From Larix kaempferi (lineage: Eukaryota; Streptophyta; Pinopsida; Pinales; Pinaceae): DNA of 64,000 nt. The first letter of the stretch is position 1, and every line of letters begins with the position of its first letter. The DNA lies in the NCBI GenBank assembly GCA_027924585.1, contig BSBM01000592.1:6306001-6370000 (forward strand). Direction: 5' to 3'. The notes beneath the pieces were generated by a model, which saw only the letters and a program-made list of their open reading frames with translations, made no database searches and was not told the DNA's origin. The translations under genes were made by a program, and so were the position numbers. This document shows, in pieces, positions 33,731 to 44,691 of the stretch.

Positions 33731-34488
33731 TGATAATATGCAGGGGATCTAACAGTTGTAATAAACTCACAATCAAACTCTCAAGAATGTTGCAAAGAAG
33801 AAGAGAAGGATGCACTCAATAATCACTCATGAACACAGAAAATGGAGAATAGCAGTATCATACATCGACTGTGAGCTAGAACTAAGTGAATAATGAATAC
33901 AATAATGAAATCTATGTATAGAATTCGAATTAACCAAGGAGGTCATTCAAATCATGCTCAAATCCTAGCTTGGAGTACAATGGCGACATCATCCAGTCGA
34001 TAGTATCAGTCATTAATGGTAATAGTCATTCAAGTGAGTCTAACTGAGTCTAATAGAACCATCTAGGCATAAATCAGTGGATGGACACTCTATGGAGGGC
34101 ACATGAGGTTGTCAAATAGTCAAGTGGAACTCCAGAACTAGCTAACTAGGAGCTATAGGCAGTCAGCGTGAGCAATCAGTGGAAGAACTACTCAATCAAT
34201 GCACTAACTGAATGATAACTCCTGGTGGTGAGATAAGGCGCCCTAACTGAGAGATAACTGGTGGTAGGTGAGAAAAGGTGTACTAGTCATGCAGAACAGT
34301 CAAAGAGGGTGCATCAGGTAGGTAGGAGGCCAAATGGGGGATGAAGACAAGCTCTGGGGAGCTGAAAGTGAGCTCTAGGTGTTGGGAGGACCACCAATAT
34401 GATGACTGGATGCATGCAAATGCATGCAACATGCAGATTTGCATGCAGGCATGCAAAATATAAAAATGATGGTGTGAATATTCCAACA
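33731..34488 (-). repeat. copia-1 5' LTR
   Basis: Partner of 18755-19483. On the minus strand it starts TGTTGGAATATTCACACC and ends ATTATCA. It carries an expansion of TGCATGC-type repeats at about 34408-34455 that the 3' LTR lacks, accounting for most of the 29-base length difference. Confidence 0.88.
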
Positions 34489-34491
34489 GGA

Positions 34492-34772
34492 TTTGTTATG
34501 AGCACAATCAACATAGGTCTGGAAATATAAATAAAAACAAAGAAAAGCATAAAGAATTTTCAGATAGCAGAAAGAAAGGCTTTAAGCCACCTCCCTACCA
34601 GAAACAGAACAACAAATATCCAAACAATAGAAATTTCAATAGGAGTCAATTTTAGTTAAACATGCCATCCCAAAGTGGAAATAAAACAACTACTTATGCA
34701 GGGAATAAAACAATACCAGCAACGACGAAATGTTGGGGATGTCAAAGCCCCCATTTCTATAAAGATTTCCCA
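34492..34772 (+). pseudogene. Element A: Gag C-terminus and zinc knuckle
   Basis: The frame resumes after copia-1 with CYEHNQ, aligning with MHCYEQNR of the C polyprotein, then KKGFKPPPYQKQNN. The zinc knuckle at 34731-34772 reads CWGCQSPHFYKDF: the last Cys is Phe. A stop lies after NRSQF. Confidence 0.85.
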
Positions 34773-34789
34773 CAGAAAATAAAATTTTT

Positions 34790-35379
34790 TTGAACAACAT
34801 ACAAGAATATGTGGCAATGGATGACATCACTAGAACACCCAGAATTTTTGTTGCCTTGGAAGGCAGGCAAGTTGATCACCAGTCTACTATGGTAGAAATG
34901 AAAGGTAAAATTTTATCAAAACTATTTTCTACTTTGATTGATCCAGGAGCATGTCGGAGTTACATTTCTCCTAAAGTTAAGGATGCTTGTCATTTAAACA
35001 AAAGTAAACATAGTAAACCTTGGCTAGTGCAGTTAGTTATAGGTACGAAAAGAAAGATTTTAGATTTGGTTAAAGATTTCCCTTTGATCTGAATGGCCGG
35101 AAGACAACAACAAACTTGAACATACTACCATTGGGTTCGTATGATGTCTTAATAGGCATGGACTAGTTAGAAAATCAACATGTGCTACTTAACTATTTGA
35201 GAAAAAATCCTACTTGTGTTTATGAAGAAGGAAATCATATAATGGTTCATGGGATACCCAAGAAAATTTTGGTTAGACAAATTTCATCCTTACAGACTAA
35301 AAGATGTGCTAGGAAGTCCTACAAATTATATGTTGTTAATATTCAAACTTACAACAAAGGAAACAAACATAAATTATAA
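34790..35379 (+). pseudogene. Element A: aspartic protease region
   Basis: LFSTLIDPGACRSYISPKV is the active-site segment, followed by KPWLVQLVIGTKRKI. After a stop near 35092, LPLGSYDVLIGMD can be read with another stop, then the linker IPKKILVRQISSLQTKR up to 35379. All match the C polyprotein at residues 470-600. Broken by at least two stops. Confidence 0.85.
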
Positions 35380-36448
35380 TATTTTCCAGTTCTGAATGAG
35401 TTCAAAGATGTCTTTCCTAAGGAAATATCATGGTTTCCATGTAAAAGAGAGTTAGATTTATCCATAGAAGTTGTACCCGAGGAAGTGCCTATTTCAAAAT
35501 CTTTGTACCGTATGATTAGATCAGAACTAGTTGAACTAAAAATGAAACTACAAAAACTGATTGAAAAGAGTACATAAGACCCAGTGTGTATCCATGCGGA
35601 GACCCTATTCGTTTGTAAAAAAATTGGATTGGATGATGTGAATGTGCATTGGCTATCATCAGCTAAATAAATTAACAATCAAAAGCAAATAACCAATACC
35701 AAGAATAAACGAGTTGTTTGATTAAGGTGGGGGAGAAAAAATATTTTCTAAGATTGATCTAATATTTGGTTATCACCATGTTAGAATTAAGGAATGGGAT
35801 ATAAACAAGGCAGCTTTTAGAACCAGATATGGACACTACAAGTTTGTAGTGATGTCATTTGGATTAACTAATGCACCTACTACCTTCATGTGCATGATGA
35901 ACAGTATATTTAGTTATTATCTAGATAAGTTTTTACTAGTCTTCATTGATGACATACTTATTTATTCTAAGGATGAAAAAGAGCACGAAGAGCATTTAAG
36001 AATCATTTTGAAAGTGTTGATAGAACATCAAGTATACGCTAAGTTTAACAAATGTGATTTCTACAAGAAACTGATTCAATACTTAGGACACATCATTTCA
36101 AAAGAATCCATCTTTGTAGACCCGAAAAAGATCAAATCCATTATGGAGTGGCCTACTCCTACCAATCTATCATACATTTGGTCCTTTATGGCTCTTGTGG
36201 GATATTACCAGAAGCTCATTGAGAACTTTTCCAGAACTACATATCCCATAGCATCTTTGCAGAAAAAGGAAATAATTTTTTTTTGGTCATAACAATGTGA
36301 GGCAATTTTTTGTCAACTGAAACATTTACTTACAATCGCTCATATTCTAAGGATAGATGATCCAGATGGATACTTCATTGTTTGTACTGATTCTTGTAAA
36401 GAAGGACTAGGTGGAGTCCTTATACAGAAAGATTATGTTATTTCATAT
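35380..36448 (+). pseudogene. Element A: reverse transcriptase and start of RNase H
   Basis: The 5' half (35380-35848) is frame-shifted, with LNEFKDVFPKEI and FSKIDLIFGYHHVRI recognisable. From 35849 a 147-codon frame reads SFGLTNAPTTFMCMMNSIF, LLVFIDDILIYSKDEKEHEEHL (intact DD box), YLGHIISKESI and the thumb. RNase H starts with VCTDSCKEGLGGVL and stops at SY, where the solo LTR inserted. Confidence 0.9.
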
Positions 36449-37103
36449 TGTTGGTTGTAGGATACTGGACCCAGCGTTCAACTTTGTGTGACCAACAAAA
36501 CCCCATATGCATCGGCATCATTCAATAATCCATGGACAAAGTAATGTCTCAACCAAGATGCGGCATGGGAATTAAACAATGACTTGAATCAAGGCTGCAC
36601 TAGAAGGACTAAGTTCTTTCTACTTGTCATTTTGACAATTTTCTTGAGTACATATATTAGATCCACAGTTCATATACATTCAACAAATACACAACACATA
36701 GTCATTCATTCATGGAGGCAACACAGAGGGAAATATGTACAGAAATTGAATTCATTATATTAACTAGCAAAATTTAGGTATCACTGTGACATTACAGATG
36801 CTTAGATCAACAGCTTATAGATTCCATACCTCTCATATCCATCATTAACACATATTCCCATCTAAACATCTATTACTATCAGCACAATGCTTGTGCTACT
36901 AACATAGTTCAAAACATTACATAATTTCAGAATAAATCCCAACAAACCCCAACCTTTTACAAACATAGGCCTTATATAGGATGGTTAGCAAAAACTAGAG
37001 TTTGTTACTGGTGCACAACTGATAACTAATTTATGTTGGTGCAACTGATTCTGACATTGATTGGCTCGACGCGCAATAACTGATCAAAACTTGGGCACCA
37101 ACA
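36449..37103. mobile_element. Solo LTR in element A RNase H
   Basis: A 655-bp block starting TGTTGGTTG and ending CACCAACA interrupts the RNase H frame exactly between VISY and YESRKF. Flanks are CATAT (36444-36448) and CCTAT (37104-37108), an imperfect 5-bp duplication. It has no coding content. TGTTGG...CCAACA ends are typical of copia LTRs, so a solo LTR left by recombination is the simplest explanation. Confidence 0.7.
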
Positions 37104-37390
37104 CCTATGAATCTAGAAAATTTAAAGAACATGAACAAAATTATGCTACACATGATCTAGAGCTTGTTTCCTTTATCCACACTTTAAATATGTGGAGGCA
37201 CTACTTGCTAGGAAATAATTTTGTCCTTAAAATTGATAACATGGGCTTAAAGTATATTTTTGAATAGAAAAAACTTAAATGCCAGGAAGGCCAGATGGAT
37301 AGCCTTCCTAAGTGAGTACAATTTTGAATTCAAACACGTGAAGGGAAAAGAAAACAAGGTGGATGATGTGTTAAGAAGACAAATACACTT
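37104..37390 (+). pseudogene. Element A: RNase H, C-terminal part
   Basis: After the solo LTR the frame continues [46 protein letters not shown], a stop at 37265, then NLNARKARWIAF and KGKENKVDDVLRR. These match C residues 980-1070. DNMGLK and VDDVLR keep the acidic residues, but the stop breaks the frame. Confidence 0.9.
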
Positions 37391-38338
37391 GATATATCAA
37401 TTATTAGTTAGCCAAGTTGAATCTAATTTGTATGACAAAATTAGAACAACTTTTGAAAATGATAAGTTTTATGCAAAAATAACCAGAAAATTGCAAGAAA
37501 ATAAGTTGGGACAGCAACATAAAGAGTACAACAATGATGAAAAATGCCTATTATGGTCTAAAAGTAGGCGGTATCTACCAAAAACAACAAATATCAAGTC
37601 CAATATATTAAATGAATTTCATAAATAACTTATTTGGAACATCTCGGATATCAAAAGATGATTTCTGCTATCAAAAAACATTATTTTTGGCCTAAATTAA
37701 AAATAAATGTACCTCATTACATAGAAAAATGTCAAGAATGTCAAATAGTTAAGACTGAACACTATCACCCAGCTGGATTACTTCAGCCATTACCCATTCC
37801 TAAATGGAAGTGGGATGTGATAAGCATGGATTTTATCACCAGGTTACCAAAAAGAAAAAAAGTAGAATGACTCAATTTTAGTAGTAGTTGATAAACTTTC
37901 AAAGGTTGCACACTTTATTCGTATGAAATCAACCTACAAAGCTATACATATTACATGCATTTTATTAAAAGAAATTTTCAGACTTCATGGCATACCGAAA
38001 ACTATCATTTCTGATAGAGACACAAAGTTCACGGGGAACTTTTGGAAAGCCTTGTTTTCTAGACTGAACACTCAGCTCAATTTCAATACTGCTTATCACC
38101 CACAAATAAATGGGAAAACAGAGCATACCAACTAGATCCAAGAGGATATGCTTAGGATGTATGTCATGAATAACCAATCCCGTTGGGAAGACTACCTACA
38201 CTGTAGCGAAATTTTCATATAATAATGGTCATTAAACATCTAACAAGATGACTCCCTTTCAAGTGTTGTATGGTAGGAAATGCAGGACTTTCGTGACTTA
38301 GGACACTCTAGTGGACAGGATCAAGCTCACAAGTGAAT
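37391..38338 (+). pseudogene. Element A: integrase (truncated)
   Basis: Pieces read GYQKMISAIKKHYFW, IEKCQECQIVKTEHYHPAG (CxxC intact), ISMDFITRLPK, then a frame break, [23 protein letters not shown] and AYHPQINGKTEHTN. The DDE residues are present but stops and frameshifts separate them. The sequence ends near YGRKC, just after the core; the GPF and C-terminal parts are missing where element F begins. Confidence 0.88.
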
Positions 38339-40806
38339 CTTTAAGTCGTGCAGTGAATGAATCAACATCGTCAACCTTAATTTATCTAATTTCTGGTTTT
38401 GTCTCCTCTGCTACAGGAAGGAATAGAGAAAATCTCTCCTGGAGCTCGGATAGACTATCAAAGTGCCTATGTTCCTTCTCTTGTGTCTCAACAAATGTTA
38501 TCACAATGGTATTTTGTTCTACCCAGCTAACTAAAACATTCTTGGTCAACTCGCTAATCTCAGACATTTCCTATTTCTTTGTAGACATTGGCTATTGTAC
38601 CATACTCTTTTTCTTTGAGCTTACTAGGGAATCCCAGCTTATGATGCACTAGTCAACTTGTTGTAATTCTAGTGCATTCTGCAAATGGTTCCAAATGTTG
38701 AAACTATAGTTAACAACCCCAACCAAGTTCGTTATTGCTTTCTTGGTATGATATAAGGCTTGCCATGCATTGGCTATCTTTTGGTCCAAAGAGAGCTCCT
38801 CTAGGGATGGTTCTAGATTTATCTGTGCCCAGAGTTCCATTACTTCTTGTTGTAGGGAAACTATTGTATCTATGATCTAAGTGATTTTTTGCGTGGGATG
38901 AAGTGAATCAGCAGTTGATTGGATAGGGCCCAGAAGTACTTTATAAGATCTTTCTACCTTAGATTCTAGCTGATGTCATGCACATACCTCTTCTATGTGA
39001 AATTGCTCCATCTTGGTGTAGGACTAGCTCAGTTGCACGTGGCGATCTTCCAACTCTGCAAATATTTCTGAGACATAGTGCTACAACTATGGGATAGATA
39101 CTAGGCTTAGGTTCATCTCATTGTAGCGGAGAGACTGGGTGTTTGGAGTAACTGGTGGCTCAATTGTTGTAATTTCTAGTGGCGTCATCTCTAGTCTTCG
39201 TTGAAACACCTACTCGGCCTATTTCTACAGCTCCTTGACATGGATCAGGTCGACATCATCATAATCATGCACAATTATTGTTCCTAGCGAAATGTGTAGG
39301 ACCATTTGTATCTTATGGAGGTGGTCATTTCTATCCTTTTGGAATACTTGTGCAACTTCCAAGTTAGACTTTAGGTGTTGTACAATCTCAAGAAATGCAT
39401 GTGCACTATCCTCCTTTTTCATGCCAGGGCTCAGGGGTTCTACTATCGGTTGTTGTGACATCTGTGGAAATCCCATCCCTTGCTCTTGGGTTTTCTACTA
39501 CTCTGAAACTGTCACTGATTCTTGTACTTTTTCTTGCTGGGGAATTTTCTCTTGTTGTTTCCCTTGATCTTGATCTTGCATCGAATCCTACAATTTCTCA
39601 CTCCCTTATGCGGGTGGAATCTCTAGTAGGTCACCGAACTGTTGGAAGATGTCCTGATGGGAAGACCCAATTGGTATCGATCCTGTAAGCTATCTGAAAG
39701 GTTGTATGTCCTCGGACTCCTCTTCCTCATGCTCATGTGGTGGGGAAGGAGAAGTTTGTTGCTTCTTATGAGTGTCCTCATCCTAATGTGCTTGTTGAGT
39801 CTCTCTCTTGCACTTCTTTGTCAAGCGTGGAGATTGCCTAAGTGGCTTGGAGATACTCACTTCTCCCTTCCAGTAGTTATTTTGTATGTCGACTTCCTCA
39901 AGGATATCAAGGTGAGAATCTAACATAAATTGTAAGTGCATCGGCCATTGCATGATTTCATTCTTGACATCCTCAATGGTAATACATAAGGGAAGCAAGT
40001 ATTCTGCCTTGGCTTCAGGATGCAGCCAAATCAATACATAGTGCGAGTCGACTTCAAATATGACTTTTCCATTTAATCTATCCAAAATTTGTTGGGGCAC
40101 CTGGAATGATTCAATCCTGGAATTGAGAATTTTTCGTATACCACATTTGGTGGTTTCTACATTGACTTGATACTCCCTATCTGGATGTCGAAGGAACACC
40201 AAGAACTTGACTACAACAAATTCATCTGGTGTTGAGTAATCATATGTGTGGTGTGTTCGAGGTTTCCAATCCACCATTGCAATCAAGAGCAGCACCCAAG
40301 TATAATGGAATGGGTTTCCCTTATCATGTGCATCTAAGCAGTCCTAAAATAATTCCAAGCGTAGGTAGGGTTCCCATGCCAATACCTTTCTCATGGCGCA
40401 CTCTTTGACTATTGTGACTACGTCTACTGGGCACTTATCTCGACAACATTTCCGCAATAGTTTGCATGCCAAGATCTGTGTTTCCAACTGAAATCGACAC
40501 TCTGATATTATTGAAATAATGAAACCTCTCCCCCCTTGATGGGTCTTGTATTTCTTATACATCTTCTCTGTAGATGCATGTTCCATCACCTCAAGTGGAT
40601 CCTCACCACTTTTAGGGAGACCTGAGACCAAGTGGATCACCTTGTCCATGATCTCGTACTTCTTGTCTAGCCATAGATACCCTTCCTGCAAGTGGCTTAG
40701 TAAGAACCTAGTGTAGGAACTGATGTGTCCCTCTACCAAAATGTGGGACATCCATCAGGGACATGATCCCTGCTTGGTGAAGCTAGCACGTCCATGCCTG
40801 CGACAT
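38339..40806 (-). pseudogene. Element F: long broken ORF, unknown
   Basis: On the minus strand a long protein can be followed through several stops: MSHILVEGHISSYTRFLLSHL (40751 side), TPDEFVVVKFLVFLRHPDREY and LDRLNGKVIFEVDSHYVLIW (40295 side), a Lys/Gln/Glu/Pro-rich stretch, QQPIVEPLSPGMKKEDSAHAF (39476 side), LEPSLEELSLDQKIANAWQAL and finally FVETQEKEHRHFDSL near 38500. I recognise no domain. Its size, acidic linkers and setting suggest the internal protein of another non-autonomous LTR element. It probably continues upstream at 52640-52140, the D elements lying between. No LTR of F is identified. Confidence 0.5.
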
Positions 40807-40941
40807 TGTTAGAGGATCCTAATTCATCCTATTGACCAGGCCCTCCGCACGAATACTTGTAAAACATGTCGACGGTTTGAGTCAGCCAGTACATGTTGGG
40901 TCAGTCAATTGGACTGACAATCAACTATGTAACTATCTTTC

Positions 40942-41004
<63 letters not shown>

Positions 41005-41237
41005 GCTGGTGAGCCGACTCATAGATTTAAGTAGATCTATTCATACATGTAAATGTTTTGCATATCTTGCTGAGTAATATAAGGGCTTGTGCTTCCTCTC
41101 CATATCTTGTCTCTTGTATCTATATCTGTGTGTTTTCTTGCTTATAATATAATATGTATCACTGGTAACAATGTAACCCCCTCGACTACAATAATGGTTC
41201 CATTGCCGGTGATGCATACATAAGACGATAACGAGCA
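40807..41237 (+). repeat. Candidate 5' LTR of element D1
   Basis: Starts TGTTAGAGGATCC and ends GATAACGAGCA, seven bases before a primer-binding site. It contains an AC run and a T-rich region with TATAATATAATATG that could hold promoter elements. No matching 3' copy was found, so the left boundary rests on the TG...CA rule and on where the F coding stops. Confidence 0.4.
40945..41004. repeat. (AC)n(AT)n microsatellite
   Basis: About 23 AC units followed by about 7 AT units inside the candidate LTR. Non-coding; a run of His-Thr codons here is an artefact. Confidence 0.97.
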
Positions 41238-41244
41238 TGATCAA

Positions 41245-41256
41245 TGATATCAGAGC
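41245..41256 (+). promoter_or_regulatory. D1 primer-binding site
   Basis: TGATATCAGAGC differs at one position from TGGTATCAGAGC and precedes the D1 coding pieces. Confidence 0.65.
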
Positions 41257-41416
41257 AAGAGATTAAGGATTGGTGGGAGAGAAAGATTGCTAATTACCTG
41301 CAAAATTATTCCAGAAGAAACAAGCTAATGATTGCTCAAGCAAGAGAAAAATTATTTTTCTGAGACACATGAAAATTTCATGGAATCAGTGTTGGTCGCG
41401 TTGAAAAATATCCTGG

Positions 41417-42422
41417 ATGAAAAGACCAGCAGATGAGAAGGAGCGCAATTTAATAAAAAATATGATCAACGGAGGCCATATGAATCTATCTGAATGGTGT
41501 GAGAAGATTTACAACGAGTTCCATGAAGAATGCATGATTGAAGAGCGAGTCTCCATTGATGACGTGCATAAACGGTTCTACACCGACCTAACCGACCAGT
41601 TTTTGTGTTCTTTGCCGACACTTTTGTTCAAGTTCTTGATCAACAAAGGCGCAATGCATATTGTCGAGACTCGAACCTTATTGTCTCTGCCACTTCCAAA
41701 CTCAAATTGGGAAGAAAAATAAAGAAAGTGGGAGTATTTCTTGAACAAATGAAGTTCTATACTTCCCCAGTTTCCTAGAGAACTTCGGGCCGGCATTGGG
41801 GGGTTATCCAAACATGTTCTGATGGATTAGATGCATGAAAAAGGTCGATAGATGAAAAGGAGACATGAACAACAGTGAAAGATCCAACAAATTCGACAAG
41901 GATAGAGCAATGAGTCACAAAAGCACTCCAGATATCCAGAATATTTAGCGGGAGAAGACGAAAAAAAGGCGAGACGAATTAAGGGAGCAGGCGAGCGTGC
42001 TCTAGAAAAAATGAAGATCGGGCATCACGATAGATGAGGAAGGAAATCCGCTAGAGTCGAGTCGAACTCGAAAAGAAAGGGGCGTTGATGAATACCTGTC
42101 GCCGATGGATGAAGACTTGTGGATAGAGCGTGGTAGTGCTCTCCAAGTAAACATACCTGAGGTAATAACGCCACATTCTCTGCTTCATCTAACTCAGAGT
42201 GTTCGAGTGCAGGATATTGTCGAAAAATATTTAGGACTTCACGCTGGTCAGTTGGGTATTTGGAGTCGACGAAGCAATGAAGATGATGAAGTCGACAGAC
42301 TGTTGATTCATCGACCAGAAGAAGGAAATTGTGTCACTTTTCAGCATGAGTTTTCAAATAGAAGTTTCCACCTACTCTACTCAGATCGTGTGGAAGCGCC
42401 CCCCTGCCACTACCAGCATTAA
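41417..42422 (+). pseudogene. Element D1: N-terminal ORF pieces, unknown
   Basis: Two open pieces (41417-41722 and 42105-42422) lie between the primer-binding site and the Gag-like region. The first starts MKRPADEKERNLIKNMI and the second MDEDLWIERGSALQVNIPEV. Neither shows a domain I know. Position suggests the N-terminal part of a long Gag or a separate upstream ORF; the stretch between is broken. Confidence 0.4.
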
Positions 42423-42595
42423 GTGAATCATTGAGTTCTTCAAAAAACCCGAGGATAAGCGAAATCTTGATTGAGCAGAATTTCCCCTGGATTTTGACAT
42501 AAGTAGTTGAAGAAAGCTAATTTTCAAGACCCAACGAACTGACCGAAGTTCCAAACACTGGAATTGAAGGTGAAGAACCCGCTCTCAATACACAT

Positions 42596-43341
42596 TTGGA
42601 AATAGTACATGTCGAGGTTACCCAAGCAAGTAATTCTGGCACCAGAAATAATCCACCGACTCCACCAGTTAGTTTAGAATTCGTAGTAATAGCAGACATG
42701 TCGCATACAACAACACACCTTCCATTTTACGAGGGTGATGAAGATCCTCGGAGACATTGGTTTGTATGCGAATCAATATGGGTAGCCAACGCACTTATCG
42801 ATGAAGGCTGACAGATGGAACCGTTTGCTGGCTCTTTGTGAAAAAGAGCACTCACCTGGTATTTGGGATATATTGACAAAACACCAAACGCGACAAAGGC
42901 ACAAATCAAACAACTCTTCTTATCTTTCTTCAAAACTCCGGATGTGAAGTACCTAGCTGCTGAAAAGTTAAAGACCACAGTACAGAAACTGACATAAACC
43001 GTAAGGGAGTATGATAAGAGATTTAAAGTCCTCCTGAGCCAAATTGATTATAATATTGAGGAAAAAATGTTGATCCAATGGTTCATAGTTGGATTCTTAC
43101 GAAAAATCAAAGTGCACGTCCATTGGAAAATGTCACCATATATGAAGATGCCCCGACAAAGGCTCTACAGATCAAAATGGATGACAATTACCCTCTGGCG
43201 CTTGTTGATAGAGATATTGACGAGCGACTAGACATCATGCAGCAATCCATACAGGATATCAATCTGAGAGGTGCAGAAGTTTGGTGTACCAAATGTTCTA
43301 CTACAGGACATACAAAATACCACTATCGTCAAGAGGATTGA
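42596..43341 (+). pseudogene. Element D1: Gag capsid region (broken)
   Basis: Following frame changes, it reads LPFYEGDEDPRRHWFVCE, ALTWYLGYIDKTPNATKAQIK, then REYDKRFKVLLSQIDY and MLIQWFIVGFLRKIKVHV, the pattern of a retrotransposon Gag: an F/Y-GDEDP start, a WY pair, a helical middle and a WFIxGF block. Several stops interrupt it. It is followed by a series of zinc-knuckle-like motifs. Confidence 0.7.
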
Positions 43342-43900
43342 TGGCAAGATGTTCGACTTGTTCAGACAAGATGCTTATGTGATCTTTGTCAAGATTACGA
43401 CTTACATGCTACAAAAGAATTCCCTTCTAACATGAAGAACAATCAAGCTAAGTGGTGCCAGATATGTGAAGTCAGTACTCATTCTATAACAAAATTCCAT
43501 TTGAATCTAAAGAACAAGCAAAATTACCATGCAGTATACCAGACCAATCTTGTAGACCAGAGAAATGACAGGAATGAAAGGAGCGATCGATATGACTGGA
43601 ACAACAGAACAGATAGATACGACCAGAATGATAGAAATGATAGATATCCAAGATATGAAGGCCGAAAGATATGATCGGTGCAATGACAATTACAACCGAC
43701 GTGGAGGATTTCCAGGCCGAGGTCATGGCAATGGAAGTCGATATTTTCGGCCTCGACGACCTAGGAAATGTTACACTTGTCTTAGTGAAGGATGTAGCCA
43801 TGTAGATTTTCCATATAAAGATCGAACATATCTTAAATTATGTACAAAATGTGGAGTAGGGGATCAATTTTTGGAGGATTTCCCTACTATGCTTGAAAAA
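43280..43900 (+). pseudogene. Element D1: five zinc-knuckle-like motifs with a charged repeat
   Basis: In successive frames the plus strand reads CTKCSTTGHTKYHY (43284), CDLCQDYDLHATKEF (about 43378), CQICEVSTHSITKF (43455), CYTCLSEGCSHVDF (43770) and CTKCGVGDQFLEDF (43849). Each has a CxxC pair, most a later His, but the position of the last Cys is Phe in four and Tyr in one. Between the third and fourth is an Asp-Arg-Asn-Tyr repeat (RNDRNERSDRYDWNNRTDRY). This looks like an extended nucleocapsid region that binds RNA. Confidence 0.6.
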
Positions 43901-44269
43901 ATTACAAATAAAAAGAATGTTAATGTCTTGTCCTGTGTTCCCAAATGTGATGTGATTAGAACAAAGAATTTGCAAATTGTAACAAGGAAAGGTACTCGAA
44001 CTGGTCACGATAATCCACAAATAAGCAAATTAATAAATAAAGAGGATTATCTGAATCCAAATAAACAAAAATCTATGTTTAAAAATGCATCCGATGTATT
44101 CCATGAACTAGCAGCACACGAAGATAATGAGGTAGTTCGATAGGAAGGTATTAATGAATTGGTCAATCTAATAACTAAAGAGGAAGTTGTTGGGAAGTTA
44201 ATTGACTTGTTGCACAATATAAAAATAAATTCGTCAAGATTAGACAAGCTAAAAACATATGCTGACTGA

Positions 44270-44691
44270 ACCAAAAAGAAAAGAATGATGCCGACCATCT
44301 CATCGACCTCGAAACAAATGGATGTCGTTTCCGACGGGTTGTCCTCGATTTTGGTTCACAAGTTAATATCATGACTTGTGATACTTGGGAACAATTAGGT
44401 CGACCTCAGATTCAATAATCGGGCATTTATTTGAAACTCGCTGACCAAGGTTTGACTGAACCAATTTGCGTGTGGAGATATGTCGAAAATTCCATAAAAG
44501 GCATAGTGACAAAAGTCAACTTCGAAATTATAAATCCAAAACATGGAGCCAGTTCATTCCCAGCCCTGGTTGGTCGACCATGGGGCATAAAAATGAAAGC
44601 ATCAACATCACTTGATAAAGGTCGAATTAAACTCAAAGGCAACGGTCAAAAGGTGATAATACCTGTTGGGCTTCGAAATTGTCTATTATAA
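44270..44691 (+). pseudogene. Element D1: aspartic protease region
   Basis: RRVVLDFGSQVNIMTCDTWEQLG is the active-site segment; DFGSQVN stands in for the D-L-G-A-S-V-N type seen in Tat/Athila-like elements. After a stop near 44417 the frame continues LADQGLTEPICVWRYVENSIKGIVTKVNFEIIN to SSFPALVGRPWGIKMKASTSL, a typical retropepsin end (GRPW). No RT follows directly; the spacer begins. Confidence 0.75.

Larger units (their letters stand above)
18755..34488 (-). mobile_element. Ty1/copia element copia-1, carrying a MITE and gypsy C
   Basis: Two related LTRs (18755-19483 and 33731-34488) bound a minus-strand copia element whose Gag, protease, RT and RNase H parts are visible. A primer-binding site lies next to the right LTR and a GGGGGG polypurine tract next to the left. 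It is interrupted by a MITE in RNase H and by gypsy C in RT. Removing both insertions leaves about 5.2 kb. The integrase core is missing. It sits in the Gag of element A; flanks AGGCTTTG (18747-18754) and AGGATTTG (34488-34495) look like an imperfect target duplication. By eye the LTRs differ at about 14 of the first 170 bases, so it is much older than C. Confidence 0.88.
17343..38338 (+). mobile_element. Gypsy element A, decayed host of the nested stack
   Basis: Gag, zinc knuckle, protease, RT, RNase H and integrase remnants appear in order on the plus strand, split by copia-1 (18755-34488) and a solo LTR (36449-37103). Reading the pieces together restores the order seen in element C, with similar motif wording throughout. 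It ends abruptly in the integrase near 38338, where the minus-strand element F begins; no LTR of A is seen on either side. Without the insertions about 4.6 kb remain. Confidence 0.85.

Noticed and set aside
40832-41077. 81-codon frame with a His-Thr run
   Set aside because: It is the (AC)n microsatellite translated.
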